From the NCBI RefSeq assembly GCF_002706375.1, contig NZ_CP017706.1, positions 558,001-622,000 of the forward strand: DNA of 64,000 nt. The letters run 5' to 3'. Positions within the stretch are counted from its first letter, which is position 1; each line of letters starts with the position of its first letter. The position numbers were made by a program, and so were the translations under genes. This DNA is from Lactobacillus amylovorus DSM 20531 (GTDB taxonomy: Bacteria > Bacillota > Bacilli > Lactobacillales > Lactobacillaceae). The notes under the pieces are model-generated. The model saw only the letters and a program-made list of their open reading frames with translations, had not been told where the DNA came from and did not search any database. Of this stretch, positions 35,530 to 45,276 are shown in pieces.

Positions 35530-35859
35530 TCAAAATTCAAACAAGCGGTGGTTAATGATAATTCTAAATTCACGATCTTCTTCATCAGCTAAACAACTAG
35601 CGACTAATGGTTCATAGCCTCTCTTTTCCTCATCAAACTGATTTCTTTCGGCATCTAGATCTTTAAAGACTTCATCGGGTAACTTATCAACTGGAATTTT
35701 GGCTGCTTTTGCTAATTCATCAAAGCTAACTACTACTCCATCTTGTAAAACATCATCATCTTTGCTTTCATTGTATTTCTTTACCAAGAGCTTCATGATG
35801 GCCAAAGTTTCTGGTCTTAAGTAATTCAAGGAATCAAAATCAATTACATAATCGTCCAT
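35530..35859 (-). CDS. uncharacterised small acidic protein
   Basis: A 109-residue soluble acidic protein (DDYVIDFDSLNYLRPETLAIMKLL ... FDELAKAAKIPVDKLPDEVFKDL). The ATG at 35859 is chosen over more upstream starts because AGGATGGG precedes it. I do not recognise the family; similar length and composition occur in lactobacillal proteins of unknown function. It converges with glpF at the terminator. Confidence 0.6.
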   Translation of the reverse strand: MDDYVIDFDSLNYLRPETLAIMKLLVKKYNESKDDDVLQDGVVVSFDELAKAAKIPVDKLPDEVFKDLDAERNQFDEEKRGYEPLVASCLADEEDREFRIIINHRLFEF

Positions 35860-35965
35860 TGCATTTCCCATCCTTTCGTGAAAAATCATTTTTCTCACTT
35901 TCAGTATGATGTCCTTTTTGAAAATACCCAAACAACATGACTTAAGATTTTTATATCATTCCACG

Positions 35966-36594
35966 CTACAACCCCATAAAGATAGTAATAATCAGCAAAT
36001 CAGCACTACCGCCAAGGCTATAATTCTTTTCTTTAAAAATACGATTTAACTCTAACATGAATTGCTCGCCAGCTTGAGCGCTTCTAAGACTTGCTTGATC
36101 GCACTCATTGTTCCAGAAACCGTGTTCTGCGTTTCCGAATTTTGATTAGAAATATAAAAACCGAATCATTCTCTGAATGAACCTGTGCCACCAGCTTTTT
36201 TCACTTCTGGCCTGCTTAAGCCAACTACAACACCCATGCCATAGTCTTATGGATAACATTCCTGCATCTGCTTAGCTCTAACATCTTCTTTATTAATGAC
36301 ACCAGCTGCATAAGCTGCTGCAAATATGCCTAAAGAATGTCCTGCAACTAAAGTCGGCTGCCAGCCTAACTTTTTTAATTGATCTACTTGATCAATCTGT
36401 AAAAGCAAAATACTCAGCTGAATTTGAACTGAATCTTGATAGCCTTCAGCAGTATCCAGCAGCTTAACTTTGGTCCATTTTTCTACTTGCTCTTTTAATT
36501 GAGGATTGACTTGGTCAAGCATGCCCGGATTTTGACCACCTTGACCTGGAAATAACCACAAGTTTCGCAAAATAATCACCTCTTTGGATCTCAC
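35966..36594 (-). pseudogene. remnant of malonate decarboxylase genes (mdcH fused to mdcB end)
   Basis: From the right, 115 codons match the start of the malonyl-CoA:ACP transacylase-like MdcH subunit (LWLFPGQGGQNPGML, LVAGHSLGIFAAAYAAGVI with the active-site Ser). After a stop, MdcH-like fragments continue out of frame (GMGVVVGLSRPEVKKA, FYISNQNSETQNTVSGTM). They run into the C-terminal end of an MdcB/CitG-type protein (YSLGGSADLLIITIFMGL). This is an operon collapsed by deletion. The adjacent divergent LysR gene was probably its regulator. Confidence 0.75.
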
Positions 36595-36683
36595 ATTTTT
36601 TTAGTTTAAAACGTTTGGATGACAATTTATAATATATAAATAGAATAATGCTTAACCAAATAGTTATGAATCGAGTAAGCAAA

Positions 36684-37548
36684 ATGAATTTAACTACATT
36701 AAAATACTTTATTTCGGTGGCTTCTCTGGGGTCAATCACCGAAGTAGCTAAAGAAGCCTGTGTCAGTCAATCTGCCGTTAGCAAAACTATTAAACAATTG
36801 GAAGAAGAAATCGGGGTAGAATTATTCGACCGTGAAGGCAGAACCATCAAACTAAACCAACAAGGTAAACTTTTTTATTCTTATATTTCTGATAGTTTGA
36901 ATTTGCTTGATCGTGGTATTAAGGCGGTACAAGGCTCAAATCAGAGTCCCTTGAACGTTTTATTTACCGTTACTTCACCTCTCATTTCTAAAATAATCTT
37001 GCGCATGCAAGAAGTTCTGCCAAATATCAGCTTAAACATTCACCAGAAAAATAGTTTTGCCAAGGATTTAGAACAATTCGATTTTATTATTTCTACTGCC
37101 AAGATTCCTAACTTTAACAGCATCCCCATCACTACTGAGAAATTGCTGATTGGTGCAAAAAAAGGTATTCTTCCTAACAAGGATTTCATTGAACTTAAAG
37201 AATTAGAAAAATATATCTTCGTTGGTCTTGATAAAAAAAGAGCTGCAACAAACTATCGATCAATTTTTAAATGCTCACAAAATCAAACTCAATTATCAAT
37301 ATCAATCCGATGAACCGGCAACGGTGCGACAATTGATTGCTAACGGCATTGGGATCGGTTTTATCCCTACTATTAGTTGGCGGGATTTTGAAACTCAAAA
37401 TATTACCAAGGCTCATATTTATCCGGAAGCACCCCAGCGCACAATTTATTTAAACTCACCCCACCATAATTTGAGCAATGCACAGCGTCTTTTTAGCAAC
37501 GAAATTGCCAACGTCTCCTTACAAGAACGGGATGCCGCAACAAGATAA
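36684..37548 (+). pseudogene. LysR-family regulator with a homopolymer frameshift (MdcR-like)
   Basis: The frame starts MNLTTLKYFISVASLGS with a LysR helix-turn-helix (SVASLGSITEVAKEACVSQSAVSKTIKQLEEE over residues 10-41). It breaks at a run of seven A residues (37233-37239). Removing one A joins YIFVGLDKK to ELQQTIDQFLNAHKIKLNYQ and the rest of the effector domain, ending at 37548. It faces away from the malonate decarboxylase relics, the usual position of MdcR. A sequencing error in the A run cannot be excluded, but the neighbouring decay fits a real loss. Confidence 0.8.
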
Positions 37549-37644
37549 TTTTTAATTTAAGCCATTGCTTTTTTAAAAAAATACCTTTAAATTAAACTTG
37601 AACTTCTTTTGGATCTCACAATTCAAAAGAAAAGAGAGATTTTC

Positions 37645-38754
37645 ATGAAAAAATATCAGTTTAATAGCGTTAACACGGCTGATATTGGCGATTATTTGAA
37701 GGTTTTCGCTTGTACGGCTGTAATATCGCAGCCAATTATGTCGATGATCATGGGAGCAGGCCAGTCCATGCATGTGCAAGACATTTTTGGTGTTTTCTAT
37801 AATTTAGTTAAATATACGGCGCCAGCCTTTATCTTTGGTATTTTGTACACTACCATTCGGACTAATGATGAAAAAGGCAGCTTCTCATATGCCAAGCATA
37901 TGCGGGCTAATTGGTCTAACCTTTTTTTGCCGACTATTTGGTGGACATTGATTTACCTTTTTGGGATGCCGTGGGTGCAACAAGTCAATCATTTTAATAG
38001 CATCGGTTCATTTTGCTGGCAATTCATTAATGGTAATGCGGCGCCGCATCTTTGGTACAACACGATGATGCTGCAATTCATTATCCTAATGTCGCTATTT
38101 TGGGTGCTAAGCCGCTTCGTCGGCCATAACTTGACGCGCGGAATCTGGATTGCAATCATTACTTTTGTCCTCTACTTCGCCTGGCTATGGTTCTACGACT
38201 ACTACATTTTCCACGGCGTGCATGAACATGATTGGTATCTGCTTGATCGCGTGTTCATTTCATTCTTTATCTACGGTGTTTATGGTGTACTAGCTTGGCA
38301 ACTGCGAAGTTATTATAATCAATTAGTTACTAAGTTATGGTGGCTGATTTCAATTTTATTCATTGGATGCTTCATTTGGACTAATATTGAATTACAAAAA
38401 TTTGGTCATCCTATCAACTTTAACAATGCTCCATATTACAAGCCATCAATGACCTTGTACTGTTTGACAGTTATTGCACTAATCTCTGCATTTTGCTTGC
38501 ACCAAGTTAGAAAAAATTCACAGACTAGCTTAAATGTCTTTCACTTTTTAGCTACCTATGCTTATCGAGCATATTTATCCAATGTCTTTTGGAATCAACT
38601 AGTTTGGCGCGGCCTCAACATGCAATATCACGCAATCTATCATCCAGTCTTGACTTTGTTTGATACATGGATTTTAACGTGGATCTTATCTTTCACTTCC
38701 GCATATTGCTTGCATGTTTGGTGGATGAAAGCTAAAAGTTTAATTTTAAGATAA
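37645..38754 (+). CDS. acyltransferase-3 family membrane protein
   Basis: A 369-residue protein with about ten hydrophobic segments and the pattern of acyltransferase-3 (OafA/WecH-like) enzymes, which move acetyl or similar groups to surface sugars. The ATG at 37645 follows AAGAGAGA; a further upstream in-frame start lacks a site. The usual N-terminal catalytic His is not obvious (DYLKVFACTAVISQP has no RxxAxxxVxxxH), so activity is uncertain. Aromatic-rich loops lie between segments. It stands alone. Confidence 0.7.
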   Translation: MKKYQFNSVNTADIGDYLKVFACTAVISQPIMSMIMGAGQSMHVQDIFGVFYNLVKYTAPAFIFGILYTTIRTNDEKGSFSYAKHMRANWSNLFLPTIWWTLIYLFGMPWVQQVNHFNSIGSFCWQFINGNAAPHLWYNTMMLQFIILMSLFWVLSRFVGHNLTRGIWIAIITFVLYFAWLWFYDYYIFHGVHEHDWYLLDRVFISFFIYGVYGVLAWQLRSYYNQLVTKLWWLISILFIGCFIWTNIELQKFGHPINFNNAPYYKPSMTLYCLTVIALISAFCLHQVRKNSQTSLNVFHFLATYAYRAYLSNVFWNQLVWRGLNMQYHAIYHPVLTLFDTWILTWILSFTSAYCLHVWWMKAKSLILR

Positions 38755-38757
38755 AAA

Positions 38758-38790
38758 AGAAGTTACTCACACCGAGTAACTTTCTTTATT
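38758..38790 (+). terminator. intrinsic terminator after the acyltransferase gene
   Basis: The stem AAGTTACTC/GAGTAACTT with a five-base loop is followed by T-rich sequence. Confidence 0.8.
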
Positions 38791-38833
38791 TTAATCTTGG
38801 ATTTTGTATGATTTTATTTGAAGTTTACGATAA

Positions 38834-40141
38834 TTAAGCTTTTTTAGCACTCTTTTGCTCTTCAGCAACAGCCTTATTATCAGCAATTTTGAAGAATGGG
38901 AACCAAATCAAAGTACTTAAGACTACTACTACCATAGCGATGATAAAGAATGGAATACCACCTGAGAAGAATGCTTGAACAACACCAGGCATAGTCCATG
39001 GCAATTGAATAAATGGATTTACTGTAGCATGGAATAAATCAATTAATCCCCAACTTACCAGACCATTAATGATAGGTTCAAATAGCATCGGCAAGAAGAA
39101 AACAGGGTTCAACATAATTGGCATTCCGAATATCAATGGTTCATTAATATTGAACAATGCTGGTACCCCAGCCAATTTTAACATTTGTTTATATCGATCA
39201 GATTTTGCTTTAAACATAGAAATAATTAAACCTATTGTGGCACCTTGACCACCGAAAGCACTGTTTAAAATCATAGAAAGCATTGACATCGTGACGTATG
39301 GCATTGGCTGTCCTGCCTTAAAGGCATTCTGATTAACAATACCGTTAGCAATGATAATTGGCATTACAATACCATAAACCATATTTGGGTGAATACCAAA
39401 GAACCATAAAACATTAGCTAAGGTGTAAATAGCAATAATGCTAATTGGAGAAGCAGTAAATGTTTGCAGTGGTGCTTGAACCAATTTAGTAACACAATCA
39501 AAGATGTTACCAAATGCAGTATAACTAAATGCTCCTCTAATTAAAGTCATTAATACCAAAATAATTCCGGCAATTAATGATGGCTGAAGTGAAGCTGCAA
39601 CATTAGGTGGAACACTGTCAGGTAATTTAATTACAATATTCTTTTTGTTAAGGAATACGTAAAGCATCCCAACAACCCAGCCAACAAGGATAGCAACAAC
39701 CATACCAGATGAACCAAGGTAATTAGTACCAAAGGCTGTTACCTGAGTCAACTTAGCATGTGTACCAAATGCTCTAGCCATATAATCTTGTGGAGCTAAA
39801 ATCATAAAACTTGATGCAGCAAGTAATCCCGCTGGCAATGGATTATATTTACACTTTTCTGCATAAACATAAGCAAAGTTAAATACAACAAAGAGTGACA
39901 ATACATTCATAGTTGCATTTTGTGCAGCGTTAAATTGAGTTGCCCAACCTATCTTTTGTAAAAAGTTAGTCCAAGCTGGGATTGGAAAATTACCAATTAA
40001 AAGAACGAAGGCACCACCTAAAGTAATTGGAGTTACTTTCATAAAGGCATCAGCTAATGATGAGAAAAATAGACTTGCTAATGATACTGACAATAAACCT
40101 AAAATTCCAAGCTTATTATCCTTTTCGCCAGTTTGTGGCAA
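38834..40141 (-). pseudogene. chimeric PTS EIIC (lactose/cellobiose family) with an LPXTG leader
   Basis: Residues 25-435 are a PTS sugar permease EIIC of the lactose/cellobiose family (GGAFVLLIGNFPIPAW, ALFNINEPLIFGMPIMLNP with the conserved NEP site, many membrane segments). The first 25 residues are instead a cell-wall sorting signal (PQTGEKDNKLGILGLLSVS). This stretch is nearly identical in DNA to 45746-45826 (81 bases, one mismatch). The true EIIC start is missing and no promoter or ribosome site of its own is seen, so the gene is probably silent or mis-expressed. An IS30 remnant abuts the junction. Confidence 0.8.
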
Positions 40142-40312
40142 TTCTTCCCTAAAGGCAAAAGCATGAAAGATAAGTCAGCTGATTATGTTCAACAGGCACC
40201 AATGCCATTAACCACAAACATCGTCGAATCCTTCAATATCACACAGCAGAAGAACTCTTCAAGCAATATATTTCTTCATAGCCTAACTGTTGCACTTAAT
40301 TTGACAATTCAG
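40137..40312 (+). mobile_element. IS30-family transposase 3' remnant with end repeat
   Basis: In one frame QFFPKGKSMKDKSADYVQQ and in the next AINHKHRRILQYHTAEELFK match the C-terminus of IS30 transposases (usually FFPKG ... INHRPR..L.Y.TPEE.F). The frame ends at 40281. GTTGCACTTAATTTGACAAT at 40289-40308 resembles an IS30 terminal repeat. The 5' part is gone, cut at the junction with the sorting-signal sequence. Confidence 0.75.
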
Positions 40313-40351
40313 GTATAAGTTCATTATACTGTTTGTCGACTAGCGTTCACA

Positions 40352-40383
40352 AAAAATAAAGCTCAGTCATTCGCTGAGCTTTA
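40352..40383 (-). terminator. intrinsic terminator of the small SLAP gene
   Basis: The arms AAAGCTCAG/CTGAGCTTT with a seven-base loop run leftward into T residues, about 20 bases after the SLAP stop. Confidence 0.8.
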
Positions 40384-40401
40384 CTACGTAATATCTTAAT
40401 T

Positions 40402-41043
40402 TTACAAGCCAAATAATAACAAGTTCTTTCCTTCTACATTCATGGAGCCATCCTTCTTTAGTTGATTCAATGAACGTAAAACGAAATCTCTTTGACTGCC
40501 ACGTAACTTCTTAGCAGCTTTCATTGCAGCGCTAAAGTCGCGTTTGTTGTTTGCCTTCTTCAGGCTGGTGTTTAGTCTATTAGCAATTCTCTTGAGTGGC
40601 TTAGTCACGCCTTGCATAGACTTGCTGTTCAAGTAGTAGTATTGCAAGAAGGCTTGAGTAGTCCAAGTTGAATACTTTTTATCCTTTGAAGCGACCAAGT
40701 ATACTGGAGCACCAGCGCCGCGACCTTTTACATTAAGAACCTTTTCAATTCTAAACTTAACCTTTTGTACTTTCTTAGGACTGATAGTCTTAGCACCTTT
40801 AGCCGGGGTTACATTCTTAACCAATTTGTTGTAGTTAGCTTTGCCAACGTAGATTGGGGATGCATCACGATCGTTAAGAACACGCATGATATAGCCTTCT
40901 TTGGTAAAGTTAGCCTTGTTTTGAACTGCTACTACAGGAGCAGTCTTGCTAGTTGCAGCATTTACTGATACAGGTACAACAGCCAATGCACTAGCAGTAC
41001 CAGCTACTAATAATGCACTCGTTACTAATTTTTGAAATTTCAT
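40402..41043 (-). CDS. secreted SLAP-type surface protein
   Basis: A 213-residue secreted protein. The ATG at 41043 follows AAAAGGTTGTG. A signal peptide (MKFQKLVTSALLVAGTASALAVV, cleavage after VNA near residue 29) precedes a basic domain with YIMRVLNDRDASPIYVGKAN and AFLQYYYLNSKSMQG, then a Lys/Arg-rich helical tail. It is small for a SLAP protein and only distantly like the repeats at 214 and 4235. It is likely wall-bound through charge; function unknown. Confidence 0.65.
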   Translation of the reverse strand: MKFQKLVTSALLVAGTASALAVVPVSVNAATSKTAPVVAVQNKANFTKEGYIMRVLNDRDASPIYVGKANYNKLVKNVTPAKGAKTISPKKVQKVKFRIEKVLNVKGRGAGAPVYLVASKDKKYSTWTTQAFLQYYYLNSKSMQGVTKPLKRIANRLNTSLKKANNKRDFSAAMKAAKKLRGSQRDFVLRSLNQLKKDGSMNVEGKNLLLFGL

Positions 41044-41079
41044 TTTAAACACAACCTTTTTTGCTGTTTAAATTAGTTT

Positions 41080-41372
41080 TTAATACCAATTGTGTGCCAT
41101 CCAAAATCTCTTTGCTGCAGTCCATGAGCCATAACGACCTTTAACATATCTATCAGCAGTACGTTCTTGATTGGCTACACTGTAATCACCATGTAAGTAT
41201 GACACATCTAATTGAAAACGTCCATAGTATCTGCCTCTTCTAGCAATCCACAACTTAGCTGAACGTTCGCTTGCAGATAATCTACCGTAGTACTTTTGAT
41301 ATTGTGCACTAGAAATTCCACTATGTGCAGTATAGAGTGCTGTAAACAAAAGTGATAAATCTTCATTTTCTT
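41080..41372 (-). pseudogene. aggregation-promoting-factor (Apf)-like protein, 5' frameshift likely
   Basis: The last 65 codons match the C-terminal region of Apf/resuscitation-type surface proteins (SAKLWIARRGRYYGRFQLD, YLHGDYSVANQERTADRYV, YGSWTAAKRFWMAHNWY). An ATG at 41372 with a good site (GAGGGAAAAGAAA) opens MKIYHF. It reaches the domain only if one T is added to the TTTT run at about 41350. Without that, only a TTG at 41349 with no site is available. The signal peptide and middle region of normal Apf are missing, so this is a shortened, probably inactive copy. Confidence 0.65.
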
Positions 41373-41587
41373 TTCCCTCATAAAATCAACTTATATTTGA
41401 CATTCATAAGTTACTCAACTACCTCTTCGTAACTTACATAAATTATGATAGCACGGTACTATTCCATTCGAGCTTTCTGTCATAAGCAGCTTATTGCGAT
41501 ACAAATTCAATTCATCAATTAAAATATGATACTAAAACATCACAAATATGAATTAAAATGGTCAAATTTACACACATTGGCTAATTT

Positions 41588-42367
41588 TTAAGATTGGATT
41601 TTATCATATAAATGTTGCATTCTTTTATACGCCGATTGTGAAAAATCAACAGTATCACCGTTTACAAACGTTACTTTGTACTTCGGCAAATCAATTAATT
41701 TTATATTTTTAGGATTGGCTAAACAAGATTGACTAATCTTTACTAAAGCCGCAGACTCCTTAGCATATTGATTGATACTGCCAAAGAATTGATTTTCGCC
41801 TCTTACATTCACCATAATTAGCTTATGTGGTGTTTTGGTGGTCGAAATATAAATAATATCATCAATATCTACGTTTCTCACTTGTCTTCCCACTTTATAA
41901 TGAAAAGTTAGCTTTTCTGTATAATCAAAATTCTCAATATTTGAAATAGAAATTTCTAACGTAGCAACAAGCCGCTGTTTAAATCTATCATAATCTTCCT
42001 TATTTCTCGGTTTTACAATATAGTCAACAGGACCAAGTCTTCTCTCAAAAGAAATCAAAGATAAGTCGGCATGCGTCGTAATAAAGATAATCTGTGCTCT
42101 CTTGTCTTGGTTCTTAATCAATTCTGCTAAATCAAAACCATTATTTTGACCGATCTCTTTACCAAGTTCTATATCTAATAGATAAACACCTCCAGTATAG
42201 ATATTATCTTTCAAAAACTTCTTTGCGTCTGCAAAAGTAGTTGTAAACGCCACATCAAATTCAATAGCATGCTCATCAGAAAGAATTTCTTCAGCTTTTC
42301 CAATCATTTTGACTATATCATTTACTTGCATTTGATCATCATCACAAATGAATACTGGATATTTCAT
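41588..42367 (-). CDS. LytTR-type response regulator (AgrA/ComE-like)
   Basis: A 259-residue regulator. The receiver domain (1-125) has the acidic pair in FICDDDQMQ and the phosphoacceptor Asp in GGVYLLDIELG. The LytTR DNA-binding domain (about 150-255) has KVGRQVRNVDIDDIIYIST and FFGSINQYA. Its start overlaps the kinase gene by four bases. Regulators of this type respond to peptide pheromones and bind paired direct repeats in promoters. Confidence 0.93.
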   Translation of the reverse strand: MKYPVFICDDDQMQVNDIVKMIGKAEEILSDEHAIEFDVAFTTTFADAKKFLKDNIYTGGVYLLDIELGKEIGQNNGFDLAELIKNQDKRAQIIFITTHADLSLISFERRLGPVDYIVKPRNKEDYDRFKQRLVATLEISISNIENFDYTEKLTFHYKVGRQVRNVDIDDIIYISTTKTPHKLIMVNVRGENQFFGSINQYAKESAALVKISQSCLANPKNIKLIDLPKYKVTFVNGDTVDFSQSAYKRMQHLYDKIQS

Positions 42368-43815
42368 TCTATTCCTCCTTCGTTATCTGGCATAATTTCT
42401 AACTCAAAATTGAACCAGCCATTCTCAATTCCATAATTCACAAGCATATATTCTTCATACTTTAACTCTATTTGTTTAACATTGGCTAATCCAATACCAG
42501 TATGATGTTTTTTAGTAGAATAACCATCTTTACTTAGGATATCAGAAGCCAAGCTAGTATCTGCTGCTATTCGATTTCGAATTCGAAATTCAAAATTGCC
42601 ATCTTCTTGATAGTACATAGCATCAACTTTAGCAATATCAGTATTACCAGTTTGCTTAATCAAACTTTGGCTCTCTTCAATCGCATTATCGAATGTAATC
42701 CCAATAATCCGTACTATATCAAAAATATTTACTGACTTTGGGATATTATAAATTTCCACATCACAACCAAAACTATAAGGAATTTCTTCATTATAGAGCT
42801 TAGCTAACTTAGTAATTACAATACTCTTTAATTCTTCAACATGAATATGATTAACACCTTTATATTTACGAAGTGCTTTTTCATCAATCTGAGTATCAGT
42901 ATATTCTGCCAGCTGTTTTACAACAGACTCACTATCCCCTTTTTCTGCACTAATTTTCAAACTATTTAAAAGATTCTCATAATCATGCTTAAAATGACGG
43001 AGTTCATCTTCATTTTTATCAAGATAATTAGAATATTCTTTTAGTTGAGCATTTTCTATCTGTAGCTGTTGCCCTTTTAATGCTAGTTCTCTATTTCTAA
43101 TTTCTGTATTTTCTCTCTTTGTTTCTGTTAATTTTAACTGCAGTTTTTGTTGTTCTTGTTCTTGTCTAGTCAATAAATCCTTTTGAATATGTACCATTCC
43201 AGCATAAACAAGAATTGCAAAAAAAGTTTGCAACACTAATAAACCCAAAGAAATTTGAATAACTTCTACAGCCCTTCGATCACTAGATAAATAATAATTC
43301 ACCAGTTCAATTGAAACATACAAATATATAATAATTCCTAAAAATATTGAACTATTGATATCTGTAAGAAACTCCCTGATCCTTTCATTGTATCTATACA
43401 AAGCAAGTAGTACTACGATATCTATTAGAATATCCCACAGATATATTTGACTTTCTGAATCGAATAACAAAAAAAGTGAATTTATTAACCTTTCACTCAC
43501 CATAAAAATAAGATCAACTAAACTAAAAATTATAGCTGACCCTAAAACAAGTTTCTTATTTTTCTTTCTAACTATTCCAAAATAGATATATAATCCCACA
43601 ATTTCACATATCGTTGTTATTAAATAAAAACTATTAAAAAATATGGAACTTACTATACTTATAAGAATTATTAATCCAGTAAACAAGCTTAAAAAAGTTT
43701 TATCTTTTTTATTACGTGCGGAAAGAGATATTCTATCAAAAATTAAAATATCAAAAGTAACAGAAATAATAATAAATATAGTTTGCAGTATTATCTCAAA
43801 CATTAAATTGGACAT
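42364..43815 (-). CDS. AgrC/HPK10-type sensor histidine kinase
   Basis: A 483-residue kinase. Six to seven membrane segments fill residues 1-205. A coiled coil leads to the His box (DELRHFKHDYENLLNSL, the family's HDYxN form), then an N box (GITFDNAIEES) and G box (GIGLANVKQIE). The ATG at 43815 is preferred to one at 43842: it follows AAAGAGATAAAA and lies two bases after the stop of the secreted peptide gene. This kinase type senses secreted peptides. Confidence 0.9.
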   Translation of the reverse strand: MSNLMFEIILQTIFIIISVTFDILIFDRISLSARNKKDKTFLSLFTGLIILISIVSSIFFNSFYLITTICEIVGLYIYFGIVRKKNKKLVLGSAIIFSLVDLIFMVSERLINSLFLLFDSESQIYLWDILIDIVVLLALYRYNERIREFLTDINSSIFLGIIIYLYVSIELVNYYLSSDRRAVEVIQISLGLLVLQTFFAILVYAGMVHIQKDLLTRQEQEQQKLQLKLTETKRENTEIRNRELALKGQQLQIENAQLKEYSNYLDKNEDELRHFKHDYENLLNSLKISAEKGDSESVVKQLAEYTDTQIDEKALRKYKGVNHIHVEELKSIVITKLAKLYNEEIPYSFGCDVEIYNIPKSVNIFDIVRIIGITFDNAIEESQSLIKQTGNTDIAKVDAMYYQEDGNFEFRIRNRIAADTSLASDILSKDGYSTKKHHTGIGLANVKQIELKYEEYMLVNYGIENGWFNFELEIMPDNEGGIE

Positions 43816-43817
43816 TT

Positions 43818-44096
43818 TTATCTCTTTCCATGTCTTCTCCATTTGTTATATAAAACATGCCACCAATTTGTGGTTCCTGGTATTTCTCTAGTGAAATTCA
43901 CAAAAGGACTAGCATTTTCATTACTTCCAACAACATTTTCTCCCAGCTTTACATTCTGCTCACTAATCACAGCAGTAGCATATTGTTCACTCACATTTCC
44001 ATCAGATGCAGCATTTGCTTGTTTAGGCATAGCCACAAATATTGCTACAACTCCTGCAAACATTAACAAACCTATCCAAATTTTTTTCAATTTCAT
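43818..44096 (-). CDS. small secreted peptide, candidate pheromone for the adjacent kinase
   Basis: A 92-residue precursor. AAGAGG lies eight bases before the ATG. Residues 1-29 are a Sec signal peptide (MKLKKIWIGLLMFAGVVAIF, cleavage after ANA). The 63-residue remainder ends in a strongly cationic aromatic tail, TTNWWHVLYNKWRRHGKR. It begins the operon peptide-kinase-regulator, the order used by three-component peptide sensing systems of class II bacteriocin loci. No AgrB-type processing enzyme and no GG-leader exporter are nearby, so if it is a signal it leaves through Sec. It may instead be a small bacteriocin or a regulator of the kinase. Confidence 0.7.
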   Translation of the reverse strand: MKLKKIWIGLLMFAGVVAIFVAMPKQANAASDGNVSEQYATAVISEQNVKLGENVVGSNENASPFVNFTREIPGTTNWWHVLYNKWRRHGKR

Positions 44097-44205
44097 TGTT
44101 TATACCTCTTTCATCAATAATCATAATTCGGAGATATAATATCATATTATCCCTCATTTTTAGCAACTCGTCATATTTCCCCGCCTTGGATATCAAATTT
44201 GCTTC

Positions 44206-44238
44206 CAAAAAAGCAGGATAGTCTCTCCTATCCTGCTC
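44206..44238 (-). terminator. intrinsic terminator after the UbiA-like pseudogene
   Basis: The arms GCAGGATA/TATCCTGC with an eight-base loop are followed leftward by six T residues. Confidence 0.75.
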
Positions 44239-44255
44239 AACGAAACCTTTTATAC

Positions 44256-45158
44256 TTAAACTAAAACCAAAACTGTGTAAATGGCTATATACGTAATAAA
44301 GAATATTGATAGATACTTAATCATTTGTAAATAGGTGGTCTGTTTATCCGGATGTTCAAAGAATTGTTTTAATTTTGGCCATAATATCGGCAACAAAAAG
44401 CAACTAAAAATCAGTGGCCATTTTGCCAAACCAAAAAGAACAACGGCAATTGGAAACAGTAATCCCGCAATAATCAACGCCTTAATTATTTTAAGAGCAT
44501 TCTTTTTTCCCGTATAACTGGCTAAAGTATGGCGTCCATTGTTTAAATCTTCGTGCAAATCACAAGTATTATTGGCTAATTGCAAAGCATAGAAAATAAG
44601 TGTTAAAGGCAAACATCTTATCACAGTGGTTAACGCCAAGTTCCAGGTCAAAGGGTAGACGCCATAAATTGTAACGTAGATACTTACTAATATAATGAAA
44701 TACGAAATAAAAAAAGATACCACTAATTCACATTGCATTTAGCGGCTTAGGCCCTGCAATGTAAAATATTCCAATAAATACCCCACAATCCCCATTATTA
44801 GTACGGGCCAACCAGTACGATAAACCAAAATGATACCCGGAATCGCTGAGATAAAGTAGCTAATCCACACTAAATTCCTAACATCAGTCAAAGGTAACTT
44901 CAGTCGTCCAATTGGATTTATATCAGTCAAAAAATGTCGATCTTTGCCATGAAGATAATCATAGTAATTATCAGCGATATTAACTGCTAAATCAAACAGA
45001 AAAACATCCACCAAGCACAGCAAGATATTAATCAAATTAAACATGTGATATTGTTGAAACGCCATTGCCGCGCCAAAGACAAACCACACTACGTTTAACG
45101 GCGCCGTATAAATCTCTGATAGTTGATAATATACTGGCCAAGATAAAACCTTCTTCAT
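44256..45158 (-). pseudogene. UbiA-family prenyltransferase with two frameshifts
   Basis: The two halves match a UbiA/MenA-type prenyltransferase. The first half holds the NxxxDxxxD-type motif in NIADNYYDYLHGKD and the second holds NNTCDLHEDLNNGRHTL. Between them, 44725-44758 has lost bases at two points: restoring one T gives FYIAGPKPLNAM, and a second shift returns to ELVVSFF. The first half ends in a stop just before the second. In lactobacilli such genes are relics of menaquinone synthesis or make other prenyl lipids. Both motifs are intact, so inactivation looks recent. Confidence 0.8.
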
Positions 45159-45276
45159 AGTAACTTATTAATCCTCCCATTTTTATTCATATCTTAGTCT
45201 TTTTCTAAAACAAAGCATAGCTACCAATTTTGAAAATATTATCACAAATTACTACTTTAGTTATTAATAACTTTCA

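Noticed and set aside
36600..36660. CRISPR arrays or phage attachment sites anywhere in the window
   Set aside because: No regularly spaced repeats were found, and no integrase or phage genes accompany the single tRNA gene at 56135.
41588..44096. A full agr quorum-sensing locus
   Set aside because: There is no AgrB protease and the small protein has a Sec signal peptide, unlike AgrD. It is described as AgrC/AgrA-like only.
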